Of a stretch of 64,000 bases of DNA, positions 46,010 to 56,096 are shown piece after piece. Each line of letters opens with the position of its first letter. Position 1 is the stretch's first letter. Origin of the DNA: Mammaliicoccus vitulinus. Lineage in GTDB: Bacteria; Bacillota; Bacilli; Staphylococcales; Staphylococcaceae. The DNA is taken from contig NZ_CP118974.1 in assembly GCF_029024305.1 (NCBI RefSeq), positions 1,302,001-1,366,000 of the forward strand. Direction: 5' to 3'. The translations under genes and the position numbers were made by a program. Under the pieces are notes generated by a model. It did no database searches, was not told the DNA's origin, and was given only the letters and a program-made list of their open reading frames with translations.

Positions 46010-46447
46010 ATGAATGCATACGAACAATACATGAAAGAATTAGCACAACCAATGAGAACTGAATTGACTGGTCAAGGCTTTGAAAGTTTAGAAACAACTG
46101 ACGCTGTTAAAGATTATATGGATAATGCAAAGCACGATGAAACAACATTTATCGTTGTAAACTCTGTATGTGGATGTGCTGCAGGCTTAGCACGTCCAGC
46201 AGCTGTCACTGTTGCTCAACAAAATGAAAAGAAACCATCTAGAACAGCTACTGTATTTGCTGGTCAAGATAAAGAAGCTACAGAAACAATGAGAGAATAT
46301 ATTGCTCAAGTACCATCAAGTCCATCTATGGCGTTATTTAAAGGTAGCGAACTTAAATACTTTATGCCTCGTGAACATATTGAAGGAAGAGATATCCAAG
46401 AAATTTGTATGGATATTAAAGACGCTTTTGATGAATACTGTGACTAA
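46010..46447 (+). CDS. brxA: Bacilliredoxin (YphP family)
   Basis: A 145-residue thioredoxin-fold protein with the Cys-Gly-Cys active site in [15 protein letters not shown] near 55. Bacilliredoxins remove bacillithiol from oxidised protein thiols. bshA in the same window supplies the first step of bacillithiol synthesis. Whether this is the BrxA or BrxB paralogue rests on gene order (cvfC-like ypgR then yphP), which favours BrxA. It overlaps the next gene by 17 bases. Confidence 0.9.
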   Translation: MNAYEQYMKELAQPMRTELTGQGFESLETTDAVKDYMDNAKHDETTFIVVNSVCGCAAGLARPAAVTVAQQNEKKPSRTATVFAGQDKEATETMREYIAQVPSSPSMALFKGSELKYFMPREHIEGRDIQEICMDIKDAFDEYCD

Positions 46448-47231
46448 TGTTAGGTTAACAACTGCCGTTAAATCAAATGCATCTCTCTACAAACAAGTAG
46501 AAGATGCATTTTCTATATTATCGGCATTAGATTTGGTCAATCATATAAACGTAATTGACCGAAAAAAATTAACCATTCGCCAATTATTTCAACAGGATAC
46601 AACGCCGCTTATCGTATTTGAAAGTAGTGGGCCGAAACTGTATTTTACTGCTGAAACACCCATTTATTTTCACTTAGATACCGTAAAAGTGAAATTACAG
46701 TTGATGAAACAAAACAAACAACCTGTGCTCGTTGAAATGGTGGATTATGTAGCTAAAGATTTACCCTCATTTAATTTTGTAGATGGAACGATGGGGTTTG
46801 GAAGAGACAGCTATTTAATACTCAAAACATTTAAACAAGCTACCATTTACGCCATAGAACAACATCCTTTAATACATTATGTGATATCAGAAGGCATGAA
46901 AAGATATTTAGACGAAGAAACATATAAACGCATTCATTTTATAAATGATGATTACAATAAATGGGTCAAAAGGCATCCAGAAGTCTTGGATTTGCTTTAC
47001 TTAGATAATATGTTTGAACGCACACTAGACGAAAACGATCGAATGGGTGAGTTATCTAAAATGACGGGAACCAATCAAGAAATAGTGTCCGTATCAGATT
47101 ACAAATATTTAATCGTAAAAGCACATTATAAGAGTCCGTCTTTCAAAAAATTAAAAGTCACGCAATGTATTCGAAAAAGTACCAAAACACATTACGGCTT
47201 GAAAATTAATCATAAAAGACTTGGACATTAA
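46431..47231 (+). CDS. ypiP: Class I SAM-dependent methyltransferase, YpiP type
   Basis: A 266-residue putative methyltransferase. The SAM motif is seen as [21 protein letters not shown], followed by [13 protein letters not shown] and an acidic [10 protein letters not shown]. The rRNA target often listed for this family is not proven. I use ATG 46431, within the brxA end, or GTG 46440 in the same frame; neither has a strong ribosome site, so translation is probably coupled to brxA. Confidence 0.8.
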   Translation: MNTVTNVRLTTAVKSNASLYKQVEDAFSILSALDLVNHINVIDRKKLTIRQLFQQDTTPLIVFESSGPKLYFTAETPIYFHLDTVKVKLQLMKQNKQPVLVEMVDYVAKDLPSFNFVDGTMGFGRDSYLILKTFKQATIYAIEQHPLIHYVISEGMKRYLDEETYKRIHFINDDYNKWVKRHPEVLDLLYLDNMFERTLDENDRMGELSKMTGTNQEIVSVSDYKYLIVKAHYKSPSFKKLKVTQCIRKSTKTHYGLKINHKRLGH

Positions 47232-47275
47232 TATTCTGCAAAACTAAAATAATAAAAATTAATGTAAAATACCAC

Positions 47276-47327
47276 GCATATCACGCTATTCACTGAGATA
47301 AAAATCAGTAGCGTGATATGCTTTTTT
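47276..47327 (+). terminator. Terminator of the ypeQ-ypiP unit
   Basis: GCATATCACGCTA / TAGCGTGATATGC, 13-bp arms, followed by a T run. Confidence 0.88.
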
Positions 47328-47365
47328 ATTTTAATTTGTGATTATAAAGTACATTGGAAACATAA

Positions 47366-47404
47366 AAATAACCACCATGGTTTATAAGTCCATGGTGGTT
47401 ATTT
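47366..47404 (-). terminator. Terminator of the 24-residue peptide gene
   Basis: AAATAACCACCATGG / CCATGGTGGTTATTT hairpin with 15-bp arms. It lies 15 bases past the stop of the small minus-strand gene and could also serve the plus strand. Confidence 0.8.
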
Positions 47405-47418
47405 ACCCCTTAAGAGCA

Positions 47419-47493
47419 CTATTCAGTAATACACATACTAATCATGTAGCTTAATAATAAGAAAAATCCTATAACAGCGAATATTTCATTCAT
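47419..47493 (-). CDS. 24-residue single-helix membrane peptide
   Basis: Encodes MNEIFAVIGFFLLLSYMISM then CITE. A hydrophobic helix spans most of it. AAAGGAGG lies 8 bases before the ATG, and a strong hairpin follows the stop, so it has the full form of a gene. TATAAT boxes lie upstream on the minus strand near 47537 and 47598. No function or family is recognised. It could be a regulatory membrane peptide or a type I toxin; no antitoxin RNA is evident. Confidence 0.7.
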   Translation of the reverse strand: MNEIFAVIGFFLLLSYMISMCITE

Positions 47494-47664
47494 TGAAATA
47501 GCCTCCTTTGAAATGATATCTCTTTGGTAATTTAATTCCATTATACATAATAATCATCAAAGTTTCTATATTTAATCGTGATCTATTTCTATTATATCAG
47601 TAGTAAAACAGACACTTTTTAGTTAATATAGATATGGAAGAATAAGAAAAAAAGAGGTGCACTA

Positions 47665-48618
47665 ATGAATAACTTTGATAAAGCGTATCATGATTTATGT
47701 AACAAAGTATTAGAAGAAGGTGAAAGTAAAGACGATAGAACTGGTACAGGTACTATTTCTATTTTTGGTCACCAAATGAGATTTGACTTATCAGAAGGAT
47801 TCCCTCTACTAACGACTAAAAAAGTTTCGTTTAAATTAATCGCAACTGAACTATTATGGTTTATAAAAGGCGATACGAATATTAGATATTTATTGCAATA
47901 TAAAAATAACATTTGGAATGAGTGGGCGTTTAAAAAGTGGATTGAAAGTGATGCTTATAAAGGGCCAGACATGACTGACTTTGGTCGCCGTGCTTTAGTC
48001 GATGACAAGTTTAATGAACAGTATAAAGCGCAATTAGCTATTTTTAAGGATAAGATTCTTAACGATGATGAGTTCATGAAAACATACGGTGATTTAGGTA
48101 ATGTATATGGTAAGCAATGGAGAGACTGGAAAGATCAAGATGGTAAGCGTTTTGATCAGCTCAAGAGTTTAATTGATAACATTAAACAAAATCCAAACTC
48201 TCGTAGACATATTATATCTGCTTGGAATCCAACTGAAATTGATACGATGGCTTTGCCACCATGTCATACATTGTTCCAATTTTATGTTAAAGATGGCAAA
48301 TTAAGTTGTCAATTATATCAAAGAAGTGCCGATATCTTTTTAGGTGTTCCTTTTAATATTGCGAGTTATAGTCTACTTACACATTTAATTGCTAAAGAAT
48401 GTGGGCTTGAAGTAGGCGAGTTTGTTCATACTTTTGGTGATGCTCATATTTACAAGAACCACATCGAAGCCATTAATGAACAACTTTCTAGAGATTCATA
48501 CGCTGCACCAAAACTTAAAATTAACACAAATAAGTCATTGTTCGATATAGAATATGAAGATTTAATAATTGAAGATTATCAATCACACCCAAGTATTAAA
48601 GCACCAATAGCAGTTTAA
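47665..48618 (+). CDS. thyA: Thymidylate synthase
   Basis: Makes dTMP from dUMP with methylene-tetrahydrofolate. The 317-residue ThyA has the catalytic cysteine in [13 protein letters not shown], the dUMP-binding [17 protein letters not shown], and [14 protein letters not shown]. It includes the longer insertion near residues 90-140 typical of staphylococcal ThyA. dfrA follows after 15 bases, the usual pairing, because ThyA turns over the folate that DfrA reduces. Confidence 0.97.
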   Translation: MNNFDKAYHDLCNKVLEEGESKDDRTGTGTISIFGHQMRFDLSEGFPLLTTKKVSFKLIATELLWFIKGDTNIRYLLQYKNNIWNEWAFKKWIESDAYKGPDMTDFGRRALVDDKFNEQYKAQLAIFKDKILNDDEFMKTYGDLGNVYGKQWRDWKDQDGKRFDQLKSLIDNIKQNPNSRRHIISAWNPTEIDTMALPPCHTLFQFYVKDGKLSCQLYQRSADIFLGVPFNIASYSLLTHLIAKECGLEVGEFVHTFGDAHIYKNHIEAINEQLSRDSYAAPKLKINTNKSLFDIEYEDLIIEDYQSHPSIKAPIAV

Positions 48619-49110
<492 letters not shown>

Positions 49111-49111
49111 T

Positions 49112-49861
49112 ATGTTAAGAACGGCTAAAACTATAGGTTATATCATTGGTTATGCAGCGCTAGTGTCTTCACAATTAAAGAAAGTGAAAATTAGAAAGAC
49201 ACAAATAGATGATGTACGTATACAAGATGAAATGGTTTATTTATATGCAAGAAGATGGGCTTCAAGAATATTAGATTCTGCTGGGGTCAAAACTCATGTT
49301 ACAGGTAACACTGATCCGTTTGACGAACCAGTATTATACATTTCGAACCATGAAGGTAATTTTGATATTCCTGTGTTGATTAACAACTTGCCACAACCAT
49401 TTGGCTTTATTTCAAAAAAAGAAGTAGAAAAAATCCCATTTTTAAAACCTTGGATGGAAGAGATGAACTGTATATATTTAGACCGCTCTAATAGAAGAGC
49501 AAGTTTACAAATGATTAAAGATGGTATTAATAAATTAAAAGAGCAACATTCACTACTTATCTTCCCAGAAGGAAGCCGAAGTAAAGGTGGAGAAATGCAA
49601 GAATTTAAAGCTGGCTCATTAAAATTGGCAAAATCTGCAAAAGTTAAAATCGTTCCAATCGCTATATATGGATCTTCTAATATTATGGAAAAGTATAATT
49701 CAAAGAAAATGGTTCCTGGAGATGTGTATGTTCACATATTAGACCCTATAGAACCAACTGTATTTGAAGATAAAACGATGCAAGAAGTTAGCCAATTTGT
49801 TCAAGGGAAGATTAGCAATACTGTTCAATCATTAAAGGAGAATCATTATGTCAAAAATTAA
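49112..49861 (+). CDS. plsC: 1-acyl-sn-glycerol-3-phosphate acyltransferase
   Basis: A 249-residue membrane-associated acyltransferase that makes phosphatidic acid. Motif I (H-x4-D) is NHEGNFD, motif III FPEGSRSKGG, and a hydrophobic N-terminal helix anchors it. I chose ATG 49112, behind GGAAAGGAAAAAATAGT; a longer frame starts inside dfrA. B. subtilis ypkP has the same position after dfrA. degV overlaps its end by 14 bases. Confidence 0.92.
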   Translation: MLRTAKTIGYIIGYAALVSSQLKKVKIRKTQIDDVRIQDEMVYLYARRWASRILDSAGVKTHVTGNTDPFDEPVLYISNHEGNFDIPVLINNLPQPFGFISKKEVEKIPFLKPWMEEMNCIYLDRSNRRASLQMIKDGINKLKEQHSLLIFPEGSRSKGGEMQEFKAGSLKLAKSAKVKIVPIAIYGSSNIMEKYNSKKMVPGDVYVHILDPIEPTVFEDKTMQEVSQFVQGKISNTVQSLKENHYVKN

Positions 49862-50690
49862 AATCGTTGTTGATTCAACAACAGACTTATCAGCAAGCTA
49901 TTTAGAAGAGAACAATATCACCGTTGTGCCATTGAATATTTTAATCGATGGTGTTACGTACGAAGATCAGACTGAAATTAGTTCAACAGAGTTTCTTGAA
50001 AAAATGAGAGAAGCAAAAGAGCTACCTAAAACGAGCCAACCAGCAATAGGCAAGATAGTAGAAACTTACGATGCGTTAGGTAAAGACGGCTCTGAAATCC
50101 TCAGTATACACATGACTGCAGAATTATCAGGAACATTCAGTGCAGCTCAACAAGCTGCACAAATGACTGATAGTGAAGTTACCGTGATTGATAGTAATTT
50201 CATCTCTTTAGCTTATGGTTTCCAAATAGAAGAAGTTGTGAAAATGGTGAATGAGGGTAAGACGGTTGAAGAAATCATTGAACAACTTGAAATTATAAAA
50301 AACAACTTAAGATTATTTGTTGTGATAGGTAATATAGACAACCTTATTAAAGGCGGTAGAATCGGTAAAGCGAAAGGCTTACTTGGTTCATTAATGAACA
50401 TTAAACCTATTGGTGAAGTGATTAACGGCAAAATTGAAATGATGCATAACGCGAGAACACAAAATGCAGTCATTAAATACCTTATGAAAGAGCTTGATGT
50501 CTTTTTAGAGAAAAAAGAAATTATAAAAATAGGTATAGCTGATGCAAACGCAGAACAATTGATGAATAAACTGATGAATACAATTAAAGAAAAGAAAAAT
50601 ATTCAACTGTTTGATACTGCTGTAACGACACCTGTTGTATCAACACATACTGGCGAAGGCGCTATAGGCGTGTTCTTCTATGGAAAATAA
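49848..50690 (+). CDS. DegV family fatty acid-binding protein
   Basis: A 280-residue DegV/FakB-like protein. It begins KIVVDSTTDLSASYLEENN, and has TSQPAIG and HMTAELSGTFSAA for lipid head-group contact. The C-terminal part has GGRIGKAKGL. Family members bind fatty acids for phosphorylation by FakA; which one this is cannot be told. AAAGGAG lies 6 bases upstream of the ATG. Co-transcribed with plsC, which fits lipid supply. Confidence 0.93.
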   Translation: MSKIKIVVDSTTDLSASYLEENNITVVPLNILIDGVTYEDQTEISSTEFLEKMREAKELPKTSQPAIGKIVETYDALGKDGSEILSIHMTAELSGTFSAAQQAAQMTDSEVTVIDSNFISLAYGFQIEEVVKMVNEGKTVEEIIEQLEIIKNNLRLFVVIGNIDNLIKGGRIGKAKGLLGSLMNIKPIGEVINGKIEMMHNARTQNAVIKYLMKELDVFLEKKEIIKIGIADANAEQLMNKLMNTIKEKKNIQLFDTAVTTPVVSTHTGEGAIGVFFYGK

Positions 50691-51246
50691 ACATTGGATC
50701 AATCATAAGGCTTGGTTTTTTGCTTTTATTACTCTTATTATTTTAATCCTTTTAGCCTTGGTATATGTCTTTATATCTATATCAAATGATGACCAATATC
50801 CACATAGCAAGAATGAGCAAATCAATAAAGATTTTACGATTTCTTTTAATAATGCAGAACTTGAATCACTCATGAATGCTTCAATTGCACAGTATGATAT
50901 TCAAACTAACATCACTAAAAAAGCATTATCCTTTGATACGCACACTAAAATCTTAGGAAAAGAAATCCCTATTAAGCTTAAAACTAAACCAGTAAAGTTA
51001 AATAACGATACGATAAAGTTTGACATACAAGCTATAGATATTGGCAAGTTGAATATTTCAAACCCATTTATTCTATCGCAAATCAAAAAGCATAGTGATC
51101 TTCCACCCTATATTCATGTAAACCCTAAAGATGAGTCTTTCTATCTCTCTTTAGACCAATTAGATATTGACAATGTTGAATCTATACAAATTCAAACATT
51201 AGATATTTCAGCAAAAAAATGGTACTTTGATATTAAGTTAAAGTAA
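50680..51246 (+). CDS. ypmS: YpmS family membrane-anchored protein (DUF2140)
   Basis: A 188-residue protein with one N-terminal membrane helix (about 12-33, FFAFITLIILILLALVYVFI) and an extracellular beta-rich domain. YpmS is found after degV in many Firmicutes. Function is unknown. The start overlaps the degV stop by 11 bases and lacks its own ribosome site, which suggests coupling. Confidence 0.85.
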   Translation: MENKHWINHKAWFFAFITLIILILLALVYVFISISNDDQYPHSKNEQINKDFTISFNNAELESLMNASIAQYDIQTNITKKALSFDTHTKILGKEIPIKLKTKPVKLNNDTIKFDIQAIDIGKLNISNPFILSQIKKHSDLPPYIHVNPKDESFYLSLDQLDIDNVESIQIQTLDISAKKWYFDIKLK

Positions 51247-51270
51247 ACTATCATCAAGGGAGGTACAACT

Positions 51271-51789
51271 ATGGCGTACGCAACATTAGCTGGGGGATGT
51301 TTTTGGTGTTTAGTCAAACCATTCAATGAATTTCCTGGTATTATTGAAGTAACTTCTGGTTATAGTGGTGGACACATTGATAACCCTACTTACGAAGAAG
51401 TATGCACAAATCAAACTGGACATGTAGAAGCCGTTCAAATTGAATACGATGAAGAAGAAACGAATTTTGAAGCTATTTTAGATATATACTTTAAAACCTT
51501 TGATCCAACTGATAACAAAGGTCAGTTTTTCGATAGAGGGGAAAGTTATGAACCCGTCATTTTCTATCATGATGAAGAACAAAAAGAAACAGCATATCAC
51601 AAAATAAATCAATTAAACGAGCAACAAATCTTTGATAAACCCGTTGTTACACCCGTTAAACCTTTTAAGAACTTTTACCCTGCGGAAGCACATCATCAAG
51701 ATTATTACTTAAAGAACCCCGCACATTATCAAGGTTATCAACAAGGTTCTGGACGTAAAGCATTTATAGAAAAGTATTGGGGGCGTTAA
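51271..51789 (+). CDS. msrA: Peptide methionine sulfoxide reductase MsrA
   Basis: Reduces the S form of methionine sulfoxide. 172 residues with the catalytic GGCFWC near 10 and GYSGGHIDNPTYEEVC, and AEAHHQDYYLKNP near 137. AGGGAGGTACAACT precedes the ATG. msrB follows one base after its stop, so both stereoisomers are handled from one transcript. Confidence 0.97.
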   Translation: MAYATLAGGCFWCLVKPFNEFPGIIEVTSGYSGGHIDNPTYEEVCTNQTGHVEAVQIEYDEEETNFEAILDIYFKTFDPTDNKGQFFDRGESYEPVIFYHDEEQKETAYHKINQLNEQQIFDKPVVTPVKPFKNFYPAEAHHQDYYLKNPAHYQGYQQGSGRKAFIEKYWGR

Positions 51790-51790
51790 A

Positions 51791-52219
51791 ATGCTTAAAA
51801 AAAGTAAAAACGAATTAAATGAAATGGAATATTTAGTAACACAACAAAATGGCACTGAACCACCATTCCAAAATGAATATTGGAACCATTTTGATAAAGG
51901 AATTTATGTAGATAAATTATCTGGTAAACCACTATTTACTTCAGAAGAGAAATTCGAATCTGATTGTGGTTGGCCAAGCTTCTCAAAAGCGTTAGATGAC
52001 CAAGAAGTTATTGAACTTGTAGATAAAACTCATGGTATGATAAGAACTGAAGTACGCTCTGATGATTCTGATAGCCATCTAGGACACGTTTTTAATGATG
52101 GTCCTAAAGAATCAGGTGGTTTAAGATATTGTATTAATTCAGCTGCTGTACAATTTATACCTTACGATAAGTTAGAAGATTTAGGGTATGGAGAATTAGT
52201 AAATCATTTTAATGACTAG
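51791..52219 (+). CDS. msrB: Peptide methionine sulfoxide reductase MsrB
   Basis: Reduces the R form of methionine sulfoxide. 142 residues with [23 protein letters not shown] and the catalytic cysteine in [13 protein letters not shown]. The zinc-binding cysteine pairs of some MsrB enzymes are absent, as in staphylococcal relatives. Part of msrA-msrB-crr-yozE. Confidence 0.96.
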   Translation: MLKKSKNELNEMEYLVTQQNGTEPPFQNEYWNHFDKGIYVDKLSGKPLFTSEEKFESDCGWPSFSKALDDQEVIELVDKTHGMIRTEVRSDDSDSHLGHVFNDGPKESGGLRYCINSAAVQFIPYDKLEDLGYGELVNHFND

Positions 52220-52233
52220 AGGAGAAGATACTT

Positions 52234-52737
52234 ATGTTTAAAAAATTATTCGGCGGTAAAAAATCAAAAGATTCAAATGTTGAAGTATTTGCACCAATTT
52301 CAGGTGAATATGTAGCAATTGAAGATATTCCAGATCCAGTTTTCGCTCAAAAAATGATGGGTGAAGGTTTTGGAATCAAACCTTCTGAAGGTATAGTAGT
52401 CGCACCATTCGACGGCGAAGTAGTAAACGTATTTAAACCTTCAAATCACGCGGTTGGTATTAAAGCGTCTAACGGTTTAGAAGTTCTTATTCACGTTGGT
52501 CTTGAAACAGTGCAATTAGGCGGAGAAGGTTTTGAAGCACTCGTTAACACGGGTGATGTCGTAACTAAAGGTGACGAATTATTAAAATTCGACATCGAAA
52601 CAATCGAAGCTAAAGTTAAATCTGTTATCAGCCCTGTTATTATTACAAATACTGATGATGCAGAAGATATTAATATTGAATCATTAGAAAGCTTAGTTAA
52701 GGGTGAAACTAAGGCTATTGATGTGAAAATGAAATAA
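52234..52737 (+). CDS. crr: PTS glucose-type EIIA component
   Basis: A 167-residue soluble phosphocarrier. It takes phosphate from HPr and gives it to sugar EIIB domains. The phosphorylated histidine is in [14 protein letters not shown], and IMPVFAQ-like [18 protein letters not shown] is near 30. GAGGAGAAGATACTT gives a strong ribosome site. yozE starts on the base after the stop. Confidence 0.95.
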   Translation: MFKKLFGGKKSKDSNVEVFAPISGEYVAIEDIPDPVFAQKMMGEGFGIKPSEGIVVAPFDGEVVNVFKPSNHAVGIKASNGLEVLIHVGLETVQLGGEGFEALVNTGDVVTKGDELLKFDIETIEAKVKSVISPVIITNTDDAEDINIESLESLVKGETKAIDVKMK

Positions 52738-52959
52738 ATGAAACAATATTCTTTCTATCAATATGCACTAACAAAGCGTAATGAGAATAGCGAAGTTGGA
52801 GAATTAGCTGATTTAATTTTCCAGGACTTATCATTTCCAAAGTTTACAAATGATTATCATACACTTTCTGATTATTTAGAAACAGAAGCGATGTTTACAA
52901 AGCCCATGAGTGTTTTCGATGATTTATTTGATTCTTATGAAGAATGGTTGAAGTTCTAA
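52738..52959 (+). CDS. yozE: YozE SAM-like domain protein (UPF0346)
   Basis: A 73-residue acidic helical protein of the YozE family, with SFYQYALTKRNENSEVGELA and a C-terminal DLFDSYEEWLKF. B. subtilis YozE has a solved sterile-alpha-motif-like fold; no function is known. Its ATG directly follows the crr stop (TAAATG) with no clear ribosome site, so it depends on crr translation. Confidence 0.88.
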   Translation: MKQYSFYQYALTKRNENSEVGELADLIFQDLSFPKFTNDYHTLSDYLETEAMFTKPMSVFDDLFDSYEEWLKF

Positions 52960-52966
52960 CTGATTA

Positions 52967-52998
52967 ACACTTTGGTGTCTAGTGCACCAAAGTGTTTT
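52967..52998 (+). terminator. Terminator of the msrA-yozE operon
   Basis: AACACTTTGGTG / CACCAAAGTGTT hairpin followed by TTTC. Confidence 0.86.
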
Positions 52999-53054
52999 TC
53001 TTTGTAAGGATTAACTGTTAAAATAAATTATATTTTCAAGAAAGATGTGAGTAA

Positions 53055-54482
53055 ATGAAACCATTTAAAAATAAGCAAAAAAAAAAAATTACAATGCCTC
53101 TATATAAGTTGTTCATTATATTATTTGTTACGGTACTCTTAACATCAGTCGTAACATTTGCTTCTTATAAGTTTGGGTTATACTTTGGGAATGACAAGCA
53201 AAAAAGTTTAAATAAAATAGAAGAGGCATATAAACAAATAGATGATGACTATTACAAAGATGTTGATGATGAAAAATTAACACAAGGTGCTATTGACGGT
53301 ATGATCAAATCACTAGACGATCCTTATAGTGAATACATATCTTCTAAAGACACGACAACATATAACGAAGAAATTTCCGGTGACTTTGTAGGTATCGGAG
53401 CAGAGATGGAAGTACATAAAGGTTATGTAAGAATTACGAGTCCAATGAAAGATTCTCCTGCAGAAAAAGCAGGTATTAAACCATTAGATGTCGTAACTAA
53501 AGTAGATAACCAATCAATCAAAAATAAATCATTAAATGAAATTGTAAGTAAAGTTCGTGGTAAAGAAGGAACAACCGTTAATTTAACGATTAAAAGAGAA
53601 GGCAAAGAACCTTTCGATGTACAAATTAAACGTGATAAAATCCACCTTACAAGTGTTGATTATACGAAAAAGAATGACACTGGTATCATTTCAATTTCTA
53701 AGTTCCAAAATAAGACAACAAAAGAATTAAAATCAGCGCTAAAACAAGCTAAAAAAGATAACGTTAAACATGTTGTATTAGACTTGAGAAATAATCCTGG
53801 TGGTTTATTAGACGAAGTTGTCACAAGCGTTAACTTATTTGTCGATAAAGGTAAACCTGTTATTTATTTAGAAACGAAAGGTGATAAACCTCAAGCTGTA
53901 GAAACTGAAAATGATAAAATGGCCGGAATAGATGATATGGATTACTCTGTATTAGTTAATAAAGGCTCAGCAAGCGCTGCGGAGATATTCGCAGGGGCAT
54001 TACAAGATTATAAAATTGCTGACGTTCTAGGTACCACTACGTTCGGTAAAGGAATAGGCCAAGTTCATAAAGAATTTAATGATTCTAGTATTCTGAAGTA
54101 TACAAACATGAGATGGTTAACACCTAACAAATCGTATATCCATAAAAAAGGTATCAAACCTGACAAAACAATCTCTGCACCAAAATACGAAGGTATTGAA
54201 ATTATTGATCCAACTAAATCTTATGAACTAGGTGATAAATCGAAAGAGATTAAGTCAATTAAGATTGGTTTAGACGCTTTAGGGTATAATACTAGCAACG
54301 AAAATGAAACTTTTGATGCGCAGTTAGAAAACAACGTTAAAGCATTCCAAAGCGAACATAAATTAGAGCCAAATGGTGTGTTCACAGATGAAACGACTAA
54401 GAAATTTATCGAATTATTACGTAAAAAAATTCGTGCTGAAGATAAACAATTAGACGAAGCGATCGATTATATTCATAAGTAA
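53055..54482 (+). CDS. ctpA: C-terminal processing peptidase, S41 family
   Basis: A 475-residue secreted membrane-anchored serine protease. It has an N-terminal helix (about 16-38), a PDZ domain (about 105-190), the S41 core with catalytic Ser in NKGSASAAEIFAGAL and Lys in TTFGKGIGQ, then a peptidoglycan-binding_1 domain (about 395-455) with GYNTSNENETFDAQLE. Such proteases trim wall or exported proteins. A run of 12 A at 53077-53088 lies in codons 8-12. Confidence 0.94.
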   Translation: MKPFKNKQKKKITMPLYKLFIILFVTVLLTSVVTFASYKFGLYFGNDKQKSLNKIEEAYKQIDDDYYKDVDDEKLTQGAIDGMIKSLDDPYSEYISSKDTTTYNEEISGDFVGIGAEMEVHKGYVRITSPMKDSPAEKAGIKPLDVVTKVDNQSIKNKSLNEIVSKVRGKEGTTVNLTIKREGKEPFDVQIKRDKIHLTSVDYTKKNDTGIISISKFQNKTTKELKSALKQAKKDNVKHVVLDLRNNPGGLLDEVVTSVNLFVDKGKPVIYLETKGDKPQAVETENDKMAGIDDMDYSVLVNKGSASAAEIFAGALQDYKIADVLGTTTFGKGIGQVHKEFNDSSILKYTNMRWLTPNKSYIHKKGIKPDKTISAPKYEGIEIIDPTKSYELGDKSKEIKSIKIGLDALGYNTSNENETFDAQLENNVKAFQSEHKLEPNGVFTDETTKKFIELLRKKIRAEDKQLDEAIDYIHK

Positions 54483-54497
54483 ATGGAGGTAAGCATT

Positions 54498-55013
54498 TTG
54501 AGAAAAGCAACACGAGCAGATATACATCACATTAATAAACTTACTGAGATGGCTAAATCCATTATGGCAGCCGACCAAAATCCACAATGGGATCATCGCT
54601 ATCCTCTAGAAAAAGATTTCTACCAAGATATTGATAATGGACATTTATACTTATACGAAACGAACGATGATATTATAGGTTACATTTGCATTAACCAACT
54701 GCAAGCAGAGTGGTATCAACAATTTGAGTGGCCATTAAGTATTGAGCATGCTTTTGTTATTCATAGAATGGCAGCTAATCCTGAATATAAAGGGATTGCG
54801 CAAGAAATGATGCAATTTGCTATTGATATTACTACAGAAGCGAACATACCCATTTTATTAACAGATACTTTTTCTCTTAATTCAAGAGCGCAACGTCTGT
54901 TTGAAAAATTTAACTTTAAAAAAATTGGCGAATACGAAACAGATGAGTTTCCATTTGACAAAGATGCCCCATTTTATGCATATTATAAATTGATAAATAA
55001 CAAGGAGAAATAA
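54498..55013 (+). CDS. GNAT-family N-acetyltransferase
   Basis: A 171-residue GNAT protein: RKATRADIHHINKL, YICINQL, and the acetyl-CoA loop in IHRMAANPEYKGIAQEMMQFAI. The substrate cannot be told. The best start is TTG 54498, because GGAGG lies at 54485-54489 within the upstream ATG codon context; ATG 54483 would place that ribosome site inside the gene and leaves none before it. The gene lies between ctpA and murG, as in staphylococci. Confidence 0.88.
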   Translation: MRKATRADIHHINKLTEMAKSIMAADQNPQWDHRYPLEKDFYQDIDNGHLYLYETNDDIIGYICINQLQAEWYQQFEWPLSIEHAFVIHRMAANPEYKGIAQEMMQFAIDITTEANIPILLTDTFSLNSRAQRLFEKFNFKKIGEYETDEFPFDKDAPFYAYYKLINNKEK

Positions 55014-55016
55014 ATC

Positions 55017-56084
55017 ATGAAAAAAATAGCCTTTACCGGTGGTGGTACGATAGGGCATGTAGCTGTAAACTTAGCCCTTATACCAGAAGCCCAAAAACGC
55101 AATATTGAAACAATATATATAGGTTCTAAAGACGGTATTGAAAAAGAAATGATAATTGACTCAGCTAAAGATACTAAATATATTTCAATATCTAGCGGCA
55201 AGCTTCGAAGATATTTATCTTTTGAAAATTTAAAAGATATTTTTAAAGTTATGAAAGGTGTTTTCGATGCACGTAAAGTATTAAAAAAAGAAAAACCGGA
55301 TCTTGTATTTTCAAAAGGAGGTTTCGTCAGTGTACCTGTCATCATTGCAGCTAAATCTTTGAAAATACCAACTATCGTTCACGAATCAGATGTTACGCCT
55401 GGTTTAGCAAATAAAATCGCGATGAAATTTGCAACTAGAATGTATACGACTTTTGAAGAAACATTAAAATATGTTCCAAATGAAAAATCAGATTATATCG
55501 GTGCCATTATAAGAGAAGATTTAAGAGGCGGTTCTAAAGAAGAAGGTTATAAATTAACAGGGTTTAATTCAAAACTTCCGGTACTATTAATTATGGGAGG
55601 AAGTTTAGGTTCTAAAGTACTTAATGAATCAATTAGAGCAAACCTTAACTATTTAACTAAAAAGTACCAAATTATTCACTTAACAGGTAAAGGTCATCTT
55701 GATAATACAATCAAAAATGAAAATTATGTTCAATATGAATTTGTGTCAAACGAACTTATGCACTTTTATGCTATAACAAGCACTGTGATAAGCAGAGCTG
55801 GCGCAAACGCAATTTATGAATTTGCAACATTAAAACTACCTATGTTATTGATACCACTAGGATTAGATCAATCCAGAGGTGACCAAATCGATAATGCTAA
55901 AATCTTCGAGAAAAATGGTTATGCAAAAGTATTGCAAGAAAAAGAAGTTAATCAATCAAATCTAGTTAGACAATTAGATCAATTAGAAAATGAAAGAACT
56001 GATATCATTGACAAAATGTCCAACTTCAAAGAAAGTTATACTAAAGAAACATTGTTCAACAAAATTGAAGAAGATATAAAGTAA
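55017..56084 (+). CDS. murG: UDP-N-acetylglucosamine--lipid I GlcNAc transferase
   Basis: Makes lipid II from lipid I on the inner membrane face. The 355-residue GT28 enzyme starts with FTGGGTIGHVAVNLAL, the glycine-rich loop, and has the donor site IMGGSLGSKVLNESI and VISRAGANAIYEFATLKLPMLLIPL. The ribosome site is CAAGGAGAAATAAATC. It is separate from the dcw cluster, as in staphylococci. Confidence 0.96.
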   Translation: MKKIAFTGGGTIGHVAVNLALIPEAQKRNIETIYIGSKDGIEKEMIIDSAKDTKYISISSGKLRRYLSFENLKDIFKVMKGVFDARKVLKKEKPDLVFSKGGFVSVPVIIAAKSLKIPTIVHESDVTPGLANKIAMKFATRMYTTFEETLKYVPNEKSDYIGAIIREDLRGGSKEEGYKLTGFNSKLPVLLIMGGSLGSKVLNESIRANLNYLTKKYQIIHLTGKGHLDNTIKNENYVQYEFVSNELMHFYAITSTVISRAGANAIYEFATLKLPMLLIPLGLDQSRGDQIDNAKIFEKNGYAKVLQEKEVNQSNLVRQLDQLENERTDIIDKMSNFKESYTKETLFNKIEEDIK

Positions 56085-56096
56085 GGGGGGAATCGG

